Shown here: positions 1 through 8,889 of the stretch, one piece after another
How the letters are laid out: each line of letters opens with the position of its first letter
Position numbering within the stretch: position 1 is the first letter of the stretch
Assembly: GCF_000011385.1 (NCBI RefSeq)
Contig: NC_005125.1
Coordinates: 2,480,001 to 2,544,000 of the forward strand
Length of the DNA stretch: 64,000 bases
Direction: 5' to 3'
Origin: Gloeobacter violaceus PCC 7421
GTDB lineage: Bacteria > Cyanobacteriota > Cyanobacteriia > Gloeobacterales > Gloeobacteraceae
Notes under the pieces: model-generated
The model's database searches: none
What the model was told of the DNA's origin: nothing
The model's input: the letters and a program-made list of their open reading frames with translations, nothing else
Position numbers and translations under genes: made by a program

Positions 1-397
1 GCACATCGCCCGGCTCGATATCCACTTCGACATCCACCGGGCTCAGCGCGTCGTTGGCGCCGGGAACGACGACGATTGTGTTCTCACCGCTATCGGCTAC
101 GGTGATGAGCGCCGTGCCGCTCGCTCCTGCCGTCGCCAGTACCCGTTGCGTATCCAGGCCTTCCTGGCTTACGAAGGCGCGCAGACTTCCACCGAAACCG
201 TCGTCTCCCACCCGGGCGATCAATATGACCGGCGTCCCCAGACGGTAGGCCGCGATTGCCTGATTGGCGCCTTTGCCGCCCGCGAAAAACTGCACCGATT
301 GGCCCAGGAGCGTTTCGCCCGGCTGTGGATGACGCGCGGCGCGCACGACGATGTCCATGTTGATGCTGCCGGCTACGACCACCTTCGCGCTGCCCAT
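1..397 (-). CDS. rbsK: Ribokinase (PfkB family), 5' part; gene runs off the left edge
   Basis: This is the N-terminal 132 residues of a ribokinase, which phosphorylates ribose to ribose-5-phosphate in the cytoplasm. The PfkB N-terminal pattern is plain: GSINMD near residue 10 and GGKGANQA near residue 41, followed by the RVGDDGFG segment. ATG at 395-397 starts exactly where ribokinases start. The catalytic C-terminal GAGD motif lies outside the window, so a related PfkB sugar kinase cannot be fully excluded. It is divergent from murC, with about 270 bp between them that hold a perfect hairpin and a murC promoter candidate. Confidence 0.85.
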   Translation of the reverse strand, partial: MGSAKVVVAGSINMDIVVRAARHPQPGETLLGQSVQFFAGGKGANQAIAAYRLGTPVILIARVGDDGFGGSLRAFVSQEGLDTQRVLATAGASGTALITVADSGENTIVVVPGANDALSPVDVEVDIEPGDV

Positions 398-430
398 GCT
401 TTCCTCATAAGCGAATGCCTGTCATTTATA

Positions 431-465
431 GCCCTCCGCGTCCGGATAGGACGGACGCGGAGGGC
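431..465. repeat. Perfect 14-bp inverted repeat between rbsK and murC
   Basis: The arms GCCCTCCGCGTCCG (431-444) and CGGACGCGGAGGGC (452-465) pair without mismatch around a 7-nt loop. No T-run follows on either strand, so it is not a standard intrinsic terminator. It sits between two divergent genes and could be a palindromic element or a cruciform-like barrier. The function is unknown. Confidence 0.6.
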
Positions 466-583
466 CGCTGCCTTTTCGGTAGATTGAAGAGCACAGAGAA
501 CAAAGCACCAGCGAAAAGCAGCGCACCTGGATTGTGAATGGCGATCCCGCAAGTCTTGGGGAAAAAAACTTAATCCCCAGGGC

Positions 584-612
584 TTGACATGGTAGATTAT
601 GGCCGTCATGAT
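584..612 (+). promoter_or_regulatory. Candidate sigma70-type promoter for murC-murB
   Basis: TTGACA at 584-589 is a perfect -35 box, followed after 17 bp by CATGAT (607-612), which matches four of six -10 positions. The predicted start of transcription is about 50 bp upstream of the murC ATG. This is sequence resemblance only. Confidence 0.5.
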
Positions 613-666
613 CTCGCGGGTCGTGATGTTTCTGTCTACAACAACCGGTGTGAAACAGGAGTGAAT

Positions 667-2043
667 ATGTCGCTGGACCCGCTGGTAACGGGTGAGGTTT
701 CTCATTTTGTCGGTATCGGTGGCATCGGCATGTCCGGCCTGGCTCTGGTATTGCGTTCGCAAGGAAAGCGCGTCAGCGGTTCGGATCTCAAGCCCAACCT
801 GCAGACCCAGCGCCTGGAAGCCTCGGGCATCTCGGTGTTCTACGGCCACCGCGCCGAAAATCTGCAGGGAGTGACGCGGCTGGTCTATTCGAGCGCCATC
901 CAACCCGACAACCCGGAACTGTTGGCGGCGCGCAGGGGAGGCGTCGCCGTCCGCCACCGCGCCCAGGTGCTCGCCCAACTGGCGGAAGGCTACCGGATGA
1001 TCGGCGTGTCGGGTACCCACGGCAAGACCACCACCAGCAGCTTGATCGCGGTGATGCTTTACCACTGCGGCTTGGACCCGACGGTGGTGGTGGGAGGCGA
1101 AGTGGACGAACTGGGTGGCAACGCCCGTTTGGGATCCGGCCCGCACCTGGTGGCGGAGGTGGACGAATCGGATGGGTCGCTGGTGCTCTTTTCGCCGGAG
1201 GTGGCCGTGGTCACCAACATCGAGGGCGACCACCTCGACCATTACGCCAACCTCGAACAGATCGTCGAAGCTTTTCAGCAGTATGCCAATCAGGCGCGGG
1301 TGGTCGTAGGCTGCCTCGACTGCCAGGCGGTGCGCGACCGGATGCCGTTGACTGTGAGCTACAGCCTGGATGGTCACCCGCAGGCCGACTACACCGCCGA
1401 CCGGGTGAGTTTCACCGCCCAGGGCACCACCGCCCGCGTCCTTGAGCGCGGCGAGGTATTGGGAGAATTGAGCCTCAAATTGTTGGGCCGCCACAATCTG
1501 GCCAACGCCCTGGCGGCGGTGGCGGTGGGCCGCTATCTGGGCCTCAGCTTCGAGCAGATTGCCGCCGGGCTGCGCGAATTTCGCGGTGCCCACCGCCGCT
1601 TTGAGCGGATCGGCGAGCGCGACGACATTGTCTTCGTAGACGATTACGCCCACCATCCGAGCGAAGTGCGTGCCACCCTGGCCGCCGCCCGCCTGCAGGG
1701 CCGCCGGGTGGTGGCGGTCTTTCAGCCCCACCGCTACAGCCGCTCGCAGCTGTTGCTCGACGAATTCGGTACGGCCTTCGGCGATGCCGACGCGGTGGTG
1801 GTCACCGAGATTTATGCCGCCGGGGAGGCAAACACCCTCGGTGTGAGCGGCGAATTGGTGGCCCGCAGGATTGCCGCTCACCACCCGGACGTGCACTTCG
1901 AGGCGACCAGCGACAGTCTCAAGCGCCACCTGGAGGCCCATCTGCGCCCCGGGGATCTGGCGCTATTTTTGGGGGCGGGCAACCTCAACCGGATCATTCC
2001 CGAACTGTTGCAGCGGGCGGAACCGCCGGCACTTGCCCTATGA
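667..2043 (+). CDS. murC: UDP-N-acetylmuramate--L-alanine ligase MurC
   Basis: MurC adds L-alanine to UDP-MurNAc, the first amino acid of the peptidoglycan stem peptide, in the cytoplasm. The Mur-ligase N-terminal Rossmann domain starts with VGIGGIGMSGLA. The ATP loop GTHGKTTTSS follows near residue 118, then the central-domain EVDESDGS and NIEGDHLDHY, and the C-terminal DDYAHHPSE. I chose ATG 667 because AGGAG lies 5 nt upstream and homologues start here; an in-frame ATG at 589 would add 26 unconserved residues. The stop overlaps the murB start in ATGA, so the two are translationally coupled. Confidence 0.96.
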   Translation: MSLDPLVTGEVSHFVGIGGIGMSGLALVLRSQGKRVSGSDLKPNLQTQRLEASGISVFYGHRAENLQGVTRLVYSSAIQPDNPELLAARRGGVAVRHRAQVLAQLAEGYRMIGVSGTHGKTTTSSLIAVMLYHCGLDPTVVVGGEVDELGGNARLGSGPHLVAEVDESDGSLVLFSPEVAVVTNIEGDHLDHYANLEQIVEAFQQYANQARVVVGCLDCQAVRDRMPLTVSYSLDGHPQADYTADRVSFTAQGTTARVLERGEVLGELSLKLLGRHNLANALAAVAVGRYLGLSFEQIAAGLREFRGAHRRFERIGERDDIVFVDDYAHHPSEVRATLAAARLQGRRVVAVFQPHRYSRSQLLLDEFGTAFGDADAVVVTEIYAAGEANTLGVSGELVARRIAAHHPDVHFEATSDSLKRHLEAHLRPGDLALFLGAGNLNRIIPELLQRAEPPALAL

Positions 2044-2933
2044 AAGATCAGCTGCAGCCGGGGGTCTCACTGGCGCTGCTCACCGCGTACCAGGTGGGCG
2101 GCCCGGCCGAGTGGTATCTGCAGCCGACCAAAGCCGAGGTGCTCGACGAAGCCCTCGGTTGGGCACGCCGCTCCGAGTTGCCGGTCACGGTGATTGGGGC
2201 GGGGACCAATTTGCTGATTAGTGACGTGGGCATCGGTGGATTGGTCGTCCACCTGCGCAGCTGGCGGGGTACCCAGATCCTCGAAGAGGGGCTCATCGAA
2301 GTCAAAGCCGGCGAGTCGATCGCTGCTCTGGCCTTTCAGACGGCCCGCCGCGGCTGGGCGGGGCTGGAGTGGGCGGTGGGGGTGCCCGGCAGCATCGGGG
2401 GGGCCGTGGTGATGAACGCCGGAGCCCACGGCGCCCAATTTTCCGACACCCTCGAAAGTGTCGAAGTGCTCACCGAGACCGGCGAGCGGCGGCGGGTGGC
2501 GGCGGGGGAACTCGGGCTTACCTATCGCTCGTCGCTATTGCAGCAGCGCGATTGGGTGGTGCTCAGCGCCCGGCTGCGGCTTGCTCCCGGCCACCAACCG
2601 GCCCGCCTTATCGAGCACATCGACGAATTTAATACCTTTCGCCACCGCACCCAGCCCTCGGGCTTTCCCAACTGCGGCAGCGTCTTTCGCAACCCCGGCG
2701 GCGAGAAAAAAGCCGGCTGGATGCTCGACCGCTCCGGGCTCAAGGGCCAGAGCGTCGGGGCGGCCCAGGTGGCCGAGCAGCACGCCAACTTCATCCTCAA
2801 CCGCGGCGGCGCCACTGCCCGCGACATCCTCACCCTGATGACCCGCATGCGCGACCGGGTCGTTGCGGACTGGGGCATTGCGCTCAAGCCGGAGGTGCGA
2901 TTTTTGGGGCGTGGTTTGAACTGGGCGGGCTGA
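2040..2933 (+). CDS. murB: UDP-N-acetylenolpyruvoylglucosamine reductase MurB
   Basis: MurB is a FAD enzyme that reduces UDP-GlcNAc-enolpyruvate to UDP-MurNAc. Seen: the FAD-binding segment VIGAGTNLLIS, the PGSIGGAVVMNAGAHG block, the active-site region PNCGSVFRNPG, and the C-terminal GGATARDILTL before the conserved final Glu region (LKPEVRFLG). At 297 residues it is a normal type-II-like length. It overlaps murC by 4 nt, and the order murC-murB is common in cyanobacteria. The two genes supply consecutive steps of cell-wall precursor synthesis. Confidence 0.96.
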   Translation: MKDQLQPGVSLALLTAYQVGGPAEWYLQPTKAEVLDEALGWARRSELPVTVIGAGTNLLISDVGIGGLVVHLRSWRGTQILEEGLIEVKAGESIAALAFQTARRGWAGLEWAVGVPGSIGGAVVMNAGAHGAQFSDTLESVEVLTETGERRRVAAGELGLTYRSSLLQQRDWVVLSARLRLAPGHQPARLIEHIDEFNTFRHRTQPSGFPNCGSVFRNPGGEKKAGWMLDRSGLKGQSVGAAQVAEQHANFILNRGGATARDILTLMTRMRDRVVADWGIALKPEVRFLGRGLNWAG

Positions 2934-2953
2934 TTTCGAGCTAGCATCTAAGC

Positions 2954-3574
2954 GTGGCGTTGTCCCTGGCGTTGTACGCATTTGCATTTTTGGAACTGCC
3001 GCTGCCCATCTGCCCGCCCATTGGCTGGCGCGGTGTTCCGATCGAATTTATCGAAGTCGGGTCGCTTGCGGCGGCGGTCGATTACACGCTGCCCTGGCGG
3101 ATCATCCAGAACGACGACGAGCAGGTGTTGCAGGCGGCTTTGCTCCACGACCGGGTGATCTGCGACCTGTTTCGCCAACAACCGGTATTGCCGCTGCAAT
3201 TCGGCACGGTCTTCGTCTCCCTCGATGGACTGTCCCATCACCTGGGGCGCCACGGCGAGCGCTACCGCGAGCGCATCCGCAACCTCACCGGCATGGGCGA
3301 ATACACCCTCAAACTTGCCCCGCAACTTTTGCACAGCCACGAGGACGACTTCGAGCAAACGGATCTCGAACTCGCAAGGCTGCAGGGACAACTCAAAGAG
3401 CGCTACAGCCGCATCGTGGACGGCTCCCCCCAACGCGGCGTCGAGCGGGTTCACCTGCTCATCCCGGTCTGCGAAGAGAGTTCGCTGCGCCAGCAGGTCC
3501 ACGACTGGCAAAGCGAGTACCGTTGCTGGCAACTCGACATCCTCGGCCCACTGCCGCCCTATCATTTCGCTTGA
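2954..3574 (+). CDS. GvpL/GvpF-family protein, no other gas-vesicle genes nearby
   Basis: The 206-residue protein has the GvpF/L layout: an N-terminal half with PLQFGTVF (residues about 79-86), a charged helical middle (LELARLQGQLKERY), and a C-terminal ferredoxin-like half ending in the family signature GPLPPYHFA. GvpF/L proteins help assemble gas vesicles by binding the shell protein GvpA. No gvpA, gvpN or other partner is present here, so its role in this organism is open. The only reasonable start is GTG 2954, with no clear ribosome-binding site and just 20 nt after murB, which suggests it may be read through from murCB. Confidence 0.8.
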   Translation: MALSLALYAFAFLELPLPICPPIGWRGVPIEFIEVGSLAAAVDYTLPWRIIQNDDEQVLQAALLHDRVICDLFRQQPVLPLQFGTVFVSLDGLSHHLGRHGERYRERIRNLTGMGEYTLKLAPQLLHSHEDDFEQTDLELARLQGQLKERYSRIVDGSPQRGVERVHLLIPVCEESSLRQQVHDWQSEYRCWQLDILGPLPPYHFA

Positions 3575-3581
3575 CGTTGCT

Positions 3582-4235
3582 TCAGGGCTGTCCGGCGGGG
3601 GTGCTCGGTGCACAGTCCATAAACGGGCCGGGCCTGCAGGGAAGAGCGCGGTTGAAGGGCGGTTGTTCAGGAGCAGGCGGTGAGCATTTGGCAAAATTGT
3701 TTGGCCCGAGGCTGAATGAGGAACCGGCCTGGCACTCGCCCGCGGTCTTAGAAACAGGCTGCAACCCCCAGATGGCCTCCACGTAACGGGCAATATCACC
3801 TGGTAAACTCGCAGCAGTACGCGCCCAGCGCACCAGCTTACCGGCGCTGAAGGTCTCGGCAATTTCGACCCGCAGTGCTCTGCTCACCCGGGCAACGGTG
3901 CCACTCACCGACAGCGGCAGAGTCTTGCCCAGACGGCGCACCTTAAGCCCCTGAGCGGTAAACCAGTCGCCGACGAGCTTGTAGTTGGCCTCGGTGGGTT
4001 CCTTGAGGCGGACATAAAACGACTGCACCGGATCGTCCGGCTTGGCGGCCCGGGCCGTGGCGGGTACCGGTTGCTCGACGCTACCTGGATAGACTGTTCG
4101 ACCCACACCGGACAGGTTGATTGAAAACTGCTTGGTTTCCGGTTGTGAAGCAGCCTGAAGCGGCACCGTGTCGGCAAAAAGCGCTGCAAGGAGTGGCACC
4201 GACAAAGACATTCTGAACCAATTCAATTTGCGCAT
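3582..4235 (-). CDS. Secreted S53 (sedolisin/kumamolisin) propeptide-like protein without a protease domain
   Basis: Residues 1-28 look like a signal peptide (basic start, hydrophobic core, LQA cleavage area). Residues about 70-160 match the Pro-kumamolisin activation domain: SFYVRLKEPTEANY, then DWFTAQGLKVRRLG, LPLSVSGTVARVSRALRVEI and ASLPGDIARYVEAIWGLQPV in family order. In S53 proteases this domain folds and inhibits the enzyme. Here the gene ends 57 residues later in a Pro/Cys-rich tail, and no Ser-Glu-Asp catalytic domain follows on either side. It is either a remnant or a free-standing inhibitor-like prodomain. Convergent with the GvpL/F gene, 7 nt apart. Confidence 0.72.
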   Translation of the reverse strand: MRKLNWFRMSLSVPLLAALFADTVPLQAASQPETKQFSINLSGVGRTVYPGSVEQPVPATARAAKPDDPVQSFYVRLKEPTEANYKLVGDWFTAQGLKVRRLGKTLPLSVSGTVARVSRALRVEIAETFSAGKLVRWARTAASLPGDIARYVEAIWGLQPVSKTAGECQAGSSFSLGPNNFAKCSPPAPEQPPFNRALPCRPGPFMDCAPSTPAGQP

Positions 4236-4327
4236 TACCGGCAGTTCCCCGTATTAGCCTGCCTGGGCACTTTTAGTGTACGCACAAATTAAACCGGACA
4301 TCCGTGGTCATTGACCACTAGAGGCGT

Positions 4328-5485
4328 TTAGCCGAAAAGCACCGCGCTTGCCGCCGCCACGCCGCTTCCCGGGGTGAAGCCGTCGTAGCCCAGGGTGCGC
4401 AGGGCGCCTTCGAGGGCAGCGATGGCCGTAAGCACGTCGCGCTCACCCACGAAGCCTAGATGGCCGATGCGCACGATCTGCCCTTCCATCTCCCCCTGGC
4501 CGCCCGCGATCACGATGTCGTAGTGCTTCTTGAGCGTGGCGCGCAACTTGTCGCAGGCAATACCCTCCGGCGGCACGACGGCGGTAATCGCCGGGCTTGC
4601 GGAGTGGTCGTCCGGATTGAACAGCGCCAGCCCCAGAGCGCGTAAAGCGGCGCGGGTGGCGTCGCGCAGGCGGGCGTGGCGGGCAAACAGCGCGTCGAGC
4701 CCCTCGGCTCTCAGCATCTGCAGCGTCGTCTGCAGGGCAAAGACGAGATTGACCGGCGTGGTGAAGGGAGTGTTGTTTTTCTTGAGGGCCTTGCGGTACT
4801 TGCGCAGGTCGAAGTAGTAGCGCGGCATCGTCGAGCGCTCGCAGGCGGCCCAACCCCGCTCGCTTACCGCCAAAAACCCGAGTCCCGGCGGGATCATATA
4901 AGCTTTTTGCGAGCCGGAGCCGACAAAATCGAGCCCCCAGGCGTCCACCGGCACGCTCGTCGCCCCGAGGCTGGTCACCGCATCGACGATCGACAGCGCC
5001 TCGCCGTGGGCGCGGATGTAACCCACGATCGTCTCCAAGTCGTTGATCACCCCTGTCGAACTCTCGCTGTGGGTGACGACCACCGCTTTGATGGTCTTGT
5101 CGGTGTCCGCTTCGAGGGCGGCTTTGAAGGCGTCCGTAGAGAGGGGTTGTCCGTAAGGAGCGAAGATAACCTCGACATCGAGGCCGAAGGCCTGGGCTAC
5201 TTCCACCCAGCGCTCGCCGAATTTGCCGTTGGCACCGACCAGCACCCGATCGCCGGGGGAGCAGGCATTGATGATCGCCGCTTCGAGAGCCCCCGTGCCG
5301 CTCGAAGAGAGCATCAGCACCTCAGAAGCCGTCTGGTGCAGCCACTTGAGGTTCTCGGACACCTCCGCCATGATCTTGGCAAATTCGCCGCTGCGGTGAC
5401 CGATGGGAGCTTTGGCCATGGCCAAGAGCGCCCGCTCCGGCATCGGCGTCGGACCGGGAATCATCAAAAACAACTTGTCGTCCAT
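4328..5485 (-). CDS. Alanine/serine--glyoxylate aminotransferase (class V, PLP)
   Basis: This class-V aminotransferase converts glyoxylate to glycine using alanine or serine as donor, a photorespiratory step. Seen: the N-terminal IPGPTPMPE and HRSGEF, the SSSGTGALEA phosphate-binding loop, the Asp of SIVDAVTSLG, and the PLP lysine in GSGSQKAYMIPPG. The length of 385 residues is standard. Cyanobacterial members were formerly annotated as a soluble hydrogenase small subunit. Donor specificity (alanine versus serine) cannot be read from the sequence. Confidence 0.88.
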   Translation of the reverse strand: MDDKLFLMIPGPTPMPERALLAMAKAPIGHRSGEFAKIMAEVSENLKWLHQTASEVLMLSSSGTGALEAAIINACSPGDRVLVGANGKFGERWVEVAQAFGLDVEVIFAPYGQPLSTDAFKAALEADTDKTIKAVVVTHSESSTGVINDLETIVGYIRAHGEALSIVDAVTSLGATSVPVDAWGLDFVGSGSQKAYMIPPGLGFLAVSERGWAACERSTMPRYYFDLRKYRKALKKNNTPFTTPVNLVFALQTTLQMLRAEGLDALFARHARLRDATRAALRALGLALFNPDDHSASPAITAVVPPEGIACDKLRATLKKHYDIVIAGGQGEMEGQIVRIGHLGFVGERDVLTAIAALEGALRTLGYDGFTPGSGVAAASAVLFG

Positions 5486-5616
5486 GACGGAAGCGCCTCT
5501 GCTTTGAACCCTGGCATTTTAGCAACTGTCCCGTAGCCAGGAATACATTCTTATCACACCCGGCTTGGTGGCAAGCGGAGGAGGTAGACTATCCAGGATG
5601 TAGAGATCCGGCCGCC

Positions 5617-6390
5617 ATGACCAACGCCCACACGCTCAAGCTCAAAGACATCGCCGGCAAAGATCCGGGCGTCATCCGCGTCCTCGACCAGGGCTTTATC
5701 CAGCTGGTGGATTACATGCCCTCCGACTACCCCTTCGGCCAGGTCGTCGAAGGCGCCACTGCCGGGGACATCGCCATCGTGGCCGCCGCCCGGGTCTCCT
5801 ACGGTACGGTTACCAAGGGAACCGATGCCGACCGCAAGCTTATCGAGTTTCTCCTGCGCCACGGCCATACCAGTCCGCTGGAGATGGTCGAATTCAAATT
5901 CATCGTCAAAGCACCGGTGGTGATGTGGTGGCAGCACGTCCGACATCGCATCCAAGAAATGAATTTTCAGTCGGGACGGTATACCCCTTACCCTGAGAAC
6001 GAGTTCTATCTGCCCGAGAAACTGCGCGCCCAGGACAAGGTCAACAAGCAAGGCTCGGTGCTGGTGGACTTTTTGAGCAGTGACGAAGAGCGGGCATTGC
6101 TCGAAGAATTGAGAGCGCACTACGAGGCAGGCTTTTCCTTATATAAGAAGATGCTTGCCAAAGGAGTGGCCAAAGAAATGGCGCGTCTCGCCCTGCCGGG
6201 TTGGGCACTCTACCACACCGCCTACGTCAAGATGAACGCCCATGCGCTGATGCACTACCTGGCCAAGCGCACCGAACCCGATGCCCAGTACGAAATCCGG
6301 GTTTACGCCCAGGCCATGGAGCGTATATTCGCCGAAAAGCTTCCCTGGGTGCATGACACCTGGCGCAATAGCCGGGGTGCGGCGATGTGA
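5617..6390 (+). CDS. thyX: Flavin-dependent thymidylate synthase ThyX
   Basis: ThyX makes dTMP from dUMP with FAD/NADPH and methylene-tetrahydrofolate. The family signature RHRxxxxxxxS is present as RHRIQEMNFQSGRY, followed by YTPYPENEFY; the conserved EMARLALP and the MNAHALMHYLAKR dUMP-binding region lie in the C-terminal half. The length of 257 residues is typical. It is divergent from the aminotransferase gene upstream and is followed by the psbA leader region. Confidence 0.95.
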   Translation: MTNAHTLKLKDIAGKDPGVIRVLDQGFIQLVDYMPSDYPFGQVVEGATAGDIAIVAAARVSYGTVTKGTDADRKLIEFLLRHGHTSPLEMVEFKFIVKAPVVMWWQHVRHRIQEMNFQSGRYTPYPENEFYLPEKLRAQDKVNKQGSVLVDFLSSDEERALLEELRAHYEAGFSLYKKMLAKGVAKEMARLALPGWALYHTAYVKMNAHALMHYLAKRTEPDAQYEIRVYAQAMERIFAEKLPWVHDTWRNSRGAAM

Positions 6391-6613
6391 GGGCAAAAGG
6401 CTGAGAGTTGCTTAAAATTCTGCAACAATTCTCCCGAAGCCGCTTTCCCGGGCTGGAGGAGGCTTTTAGGGTTTCAAGAACCCATTGGATTCGGTCTATA
6501 GTGGCCATTTGCGAGGAGATTGCCGCCTTTCTCTTAGAGAAATATGTGATCCCCTTGATAATTCGTAAAGTAGCTGGTTACATGGAAGCGTAATCTTCGC
6601 TCTGAGGAGAGAG
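6391..6613 (+). other. Intergenic region thyX-psbA, probably psbA control region
   Basis: The 223 bp hold no convincing gene. Just after thyX, GAGAGTTGC (near 6402) can pair with GCAAC plus ATTCTC (near 6421) as a small stem-loop. A 61-codon frame (6408-6593) crosses the region but has no family features and is treated as chance. The last 60 bp carry the psbA promoter candidate and the GAGGAG ribosome-binding site at 6603-6608, 5 nt before the psbA ATG. Confidence 0.5.
6555..6584 (+). promoter_or_regulatory. Candidate psbA promoter
   Basis: TTGATA (6555-6560) is a good -35 box, followed after 18 bp by TACATG (6579-6584), a weak -10. Transcription would start about 20 nt before the psbA ATG. 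It is weaker than expected for a highly expressed gene, so an alternative promoter further upstream is possible. Confidence 0.3.
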
Positions 6614-7696
6614 ATGACTGCAACTCTTGAACGTCGTTCTTCACAAGGGCTGTGGGACCGCTTCGCCGATTGGGTGACCTCCACCAACAACCGCTTCTAC
6701 GTTGGTTGGTTCGGCGTCCTGATGATCCCCACCCTGCTTTCTGCGACGATTTGCTTCGTCGTCGCTTTTGTCGCCGCCCCGCCGGTGGACATGGACGGCA
6801 TCCGCGAGCCGATTTCCGGTTCGCTGCTGTACGGCAACAACATCATCACCGGGGCGGTGATCCCGTCTTCCAACGCCATCGGCCTGCACTTCTACCCAAT
6901 TTGGGAAGCGGCTTCGATGGACGAGTGGCTCTACAACGGCGGCCCCTACCAGCTGGTGGTCTTCCATTTTCTCATTGGGGTGTTTTGCTACCTGGGCCGC
7001 GAGTGGGAGCTCAGCTACCGTTTGGGCCTGCGTCCGTGGATCTGCATCGCCTACAGTGCTCCTGTGGCGGCGGCGGCGGCGGTCTTCTTGATTTACCCGA
7101 TTGGCCAGGGCAGCTTCAGTGACGGTATGCCGTTGGGTATTTCGGGCACGTTCAACTTCATGTTTGTTTTTCAGGCGGAGCACAACATTCTGAACCATCC
7201 CTTCCACATGCTGGGGGTGGCGGGTGTGTTCGGCGGTTCGCTGTTCAGTGCGATGCACGGTTCGCTGGTGACTTCTTCATTGATTCGTGAGACGTCGATG
7301 GAAGAGTCCCAGAACTACGGATACAAGTTTGGCCAGGAAGAGGAGACGTACAACATCATTGCGGCGCATGGTTACTTTGGCCGTTTGATTTTCCAGTACG
7401 CCAGCTTCAACAACAGCCGCAGTTTGCACTTTTTCTTGGCAGCGTGGCCGGTGATTGGGATTTGGTTCACGGCGCTGGGCATCAGTGTGATGGCGTTCAA
7501 CCTGAACGGCTTCAACTTCAACAGCAGCATCGTGGATTCTCAGGGTCGTGCGATATACACGTGGGCGGACATCGTCAACCGAGCGAATTTGGGAATGGAA
7601 GTGATGCACGAGCGCAATGCTCACAACTTCCCCTTGGATTTGGCTGGAACGGAGTCGGCTCCGGTGGCGGTGGGCAACGCCGACCTCAACGGCTAA
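6614..7696 (+). CDS. psbA: Photosystem II reaction-centre protein D1 (PsbA), Glu130 form
   Basis: D1 carries the redox-active Tyr, half of the special chlorophyll pair, and most Mn4CaO5 ligands. The 360-residue protein shows all landmarks: the five-helix pattern, [15 protein letters not shown] with Asp170, [15 protein letters not shown] with Glu189 and His198, and [13 protein letters not shown] with His332, Glu333, His337, Asp342 and Ala344. The last 16 residues are the peptide removed by CtpA. Counted from Met1, residue 130 is Glu (YLGREWELS), the form usually found in high-light or stress D1 isoforms. It is followed by psbD and psbC in the same direction, an unusual place for cyanobacterial psbA. 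Confidence 0.98.
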   Translation: MTATLERRSSQGLWDRFADWVTSTNNRFYVGWFGVLMIPTLLSATICFVVAFVAAPPVDMDGIREPISGSLLYGNNIITGAVIPSSNAIGLHFYPIWEAASMDEWLYNGGPYQLVVFHFLIGVFCYLGREWELSYRLGLRPWICIAYSAPVAAAAAVFLIYPIGQGSFSDGMPLGISGTFNFMFVFQAEHNILNHPFHMLGVAGVFGGSLFSAMHGSLVTSSLIRETSMEESQNYGYKFGQEEETYNIIAAHGYFGRLIFQYASFNNSRSLHFFLAAWPVIGIWFTALGISVMAFNLNGFNFNSSIVDSQGRAIYTWADIVNRANLGMEVMHERNAHNFPLDLAGTESAPVAVGNADLNG

Positions 7697-7727
7697 TCGC
7701 CTCACTGTCCACTGGTTTAAACTTTCT

Positions 7728-7754
7728 GGAGAAGGGGGCATAGCTCCCTTCTCC
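7728..7754 (+). terminator. Hairpin after psbA (partial terminator or mRNA stabiliser)
   Basis: GGAGAAGGG (7728-7736) pairs perfectly with CCCTTCTCC (7746-7754). A TCCTCC stretch rather than a T-run follows, so it is at best a leaky terminator. It could end or protect the psbA message while letting some transcripts run into psbD, which starts 73 nt downstream. Confidence 0.5.
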
Positions 7755-7827
7755 TCCTCCTCAGATAGACCGGTAGCCAGAATTGGCAAGACCGACATAA
7801 AACGATCCTTAAACGGAGACTTGAGCA

Positions 7828-8889
7828 ATGACCATCGCTGTAGGAAGAAGTGAGCAGAGCCAAGGGTGGTTCGACGCCCTTGACGACTGGCTCAAGAAGG
7901 ACCGCTTCGTTTTCATCGGTTGGTCCGGCCTGCTGTTCTTCCCCACTGCTTACCTCGCCGTGGGTGCCTGGCTGACCGGCACGACCTTCGTCACCTCCTG
8001 GTTTACCCATGGGCTCGCCAGCTCCTACCTTGAAGGTGGCAACTTCCTGACCGTCGCCGTCAGCTCGCCTGCCGACGCGATGGGTCACTCGCTGCTTCTG
8101 CTGTGGGGTCCTGAAGCCCAGGGTGACTTTACCCGCTGGTGCCAGATTGGCGGGCTTTGGGCGTTTATCTCCTTTCACGGCGCTCTGGCGTTGATGGGCT
8201 TCATGCTCCGCCAGTTCGAAATTGCTCGCCTGATCGGCATCCGTCCTTACAACGCGATCGCCTTCTCGGCTCCGATCGCCGTGTTCGTTTCGGTCTTCTT
8301 GATGTACCCGCTGGGCCAGCACTCCTGGTTCTTCGGCCCCAGCTACGGCGTCAACGGCATCTTCCGCTTCTTGCTGTTCTTCCAGGGCTTCCACAACTGG
8401 ACGCTGAACCCCTTCCACATGATGGGTGTGGCGGGTGTGCTCGGTGGTGCCCTGCTGTGCGCCATCCACGGCGCCACGGTCGAGAACACCCTGTTTGAAG
8501 ACGGCGAAGCGCCCAACACCTTCAAGGCCTTCGACCCCGCCCAAGAAGAAGAGACCTACTCGATGATCCTGGCAAACCGCTTCTGGAGCCAGATCTTCGG
8601 TATCGCCTTCTCCAACAAGCGCTGGCTGCACTTCTTCATGCTGTTCGTGCCCGTCACCGGTCTGTGGATGGCTTCCATCGGCATTATCGGTGTGGCCCTG
8701 AACCTGCGGGCTTACGAGTTCGTTTCCCAGGAAATCCGCGCTGCGCAGGATCCTGAGTTTGAGACTCTCTACACCGCGAACATTCTGATCAACGAAGGTA
8801 TCCGCGCCTGGATGGGTCCCTACGACCAGAACTACGACGAGACGCTCAAGTTCCCTGAAGAGGTGCTGCCCCGTGGAAACGCGCTTTGA
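7828..8889 (+). CDS. psbD: Photosystem II reaction-centre protein D2 (PsbD)
   Basis: D2 pairs with D1 in the PSII core and binds QA and half of the reaction-centre chlorophylls. The 353 residues match the family end to end: [16 protein letters not shown] at the start, FLMYPLGQ with Tyr160, the [24 protein letters not shown] helix with the P680 His, and the invariant C-terminus [25 protein letters not shown] precedes the ATG. The final 17 nt overlap psbC, an arrangement conserved from cyanobacteria to chloroplasts. Confidence 0.98.
   Translation: MTIAVGRSEQSQGWFDALDDWLKKDRFVFIGWSGLLFFPTAYLAVGAWLTGTTFVTSWFTHGLASSYLEGGNFLTVAVSSPADAMGHSLLLLWGPEAQGDFTRWCQIGGLWAFISFHGALALMGFMLRQFEIARLIGIRPYNAIAFSAPIAVFVSVFLMYPLGQHSWFFGPSYGVNGIFRFLLFFQGFHNWTLNPFHMMGVAGVLGGALLCAIHGATVENTLFEDGEAPNTFKAFDPAQEEETYSMILANRFWSQIFGIAFSNKRWLHFFMLFVPVTGLWMASIGIIGVALNLRAYEFVSQEIRAAQDPEFETLYTANILINEGIRAWMGPYDQNYDETLKFPEEVLPRGNAL

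Noticed and set aside
373-1941. 522-codon minus-strand frame opposite murC
   Set aside because: Low-complexity Ala/Gly/His-rich translation without family features, and wholly opposite a certain murC. GC-rich coding DNA gives many such frames.
4304-4318. Short palindrome GTGGTCA-T-TGACCAC downstream of the aminotransferase gene
   Set aside because: It could be a weak terminator stem or an operator, but there is no T-run and no second copy, so I do not call it.
6408-6593. 61-codon frame in the psbA leader
   Set aside because: No family likeness and no good ribosome-binding site. The region is better explained as psbA control DNA.
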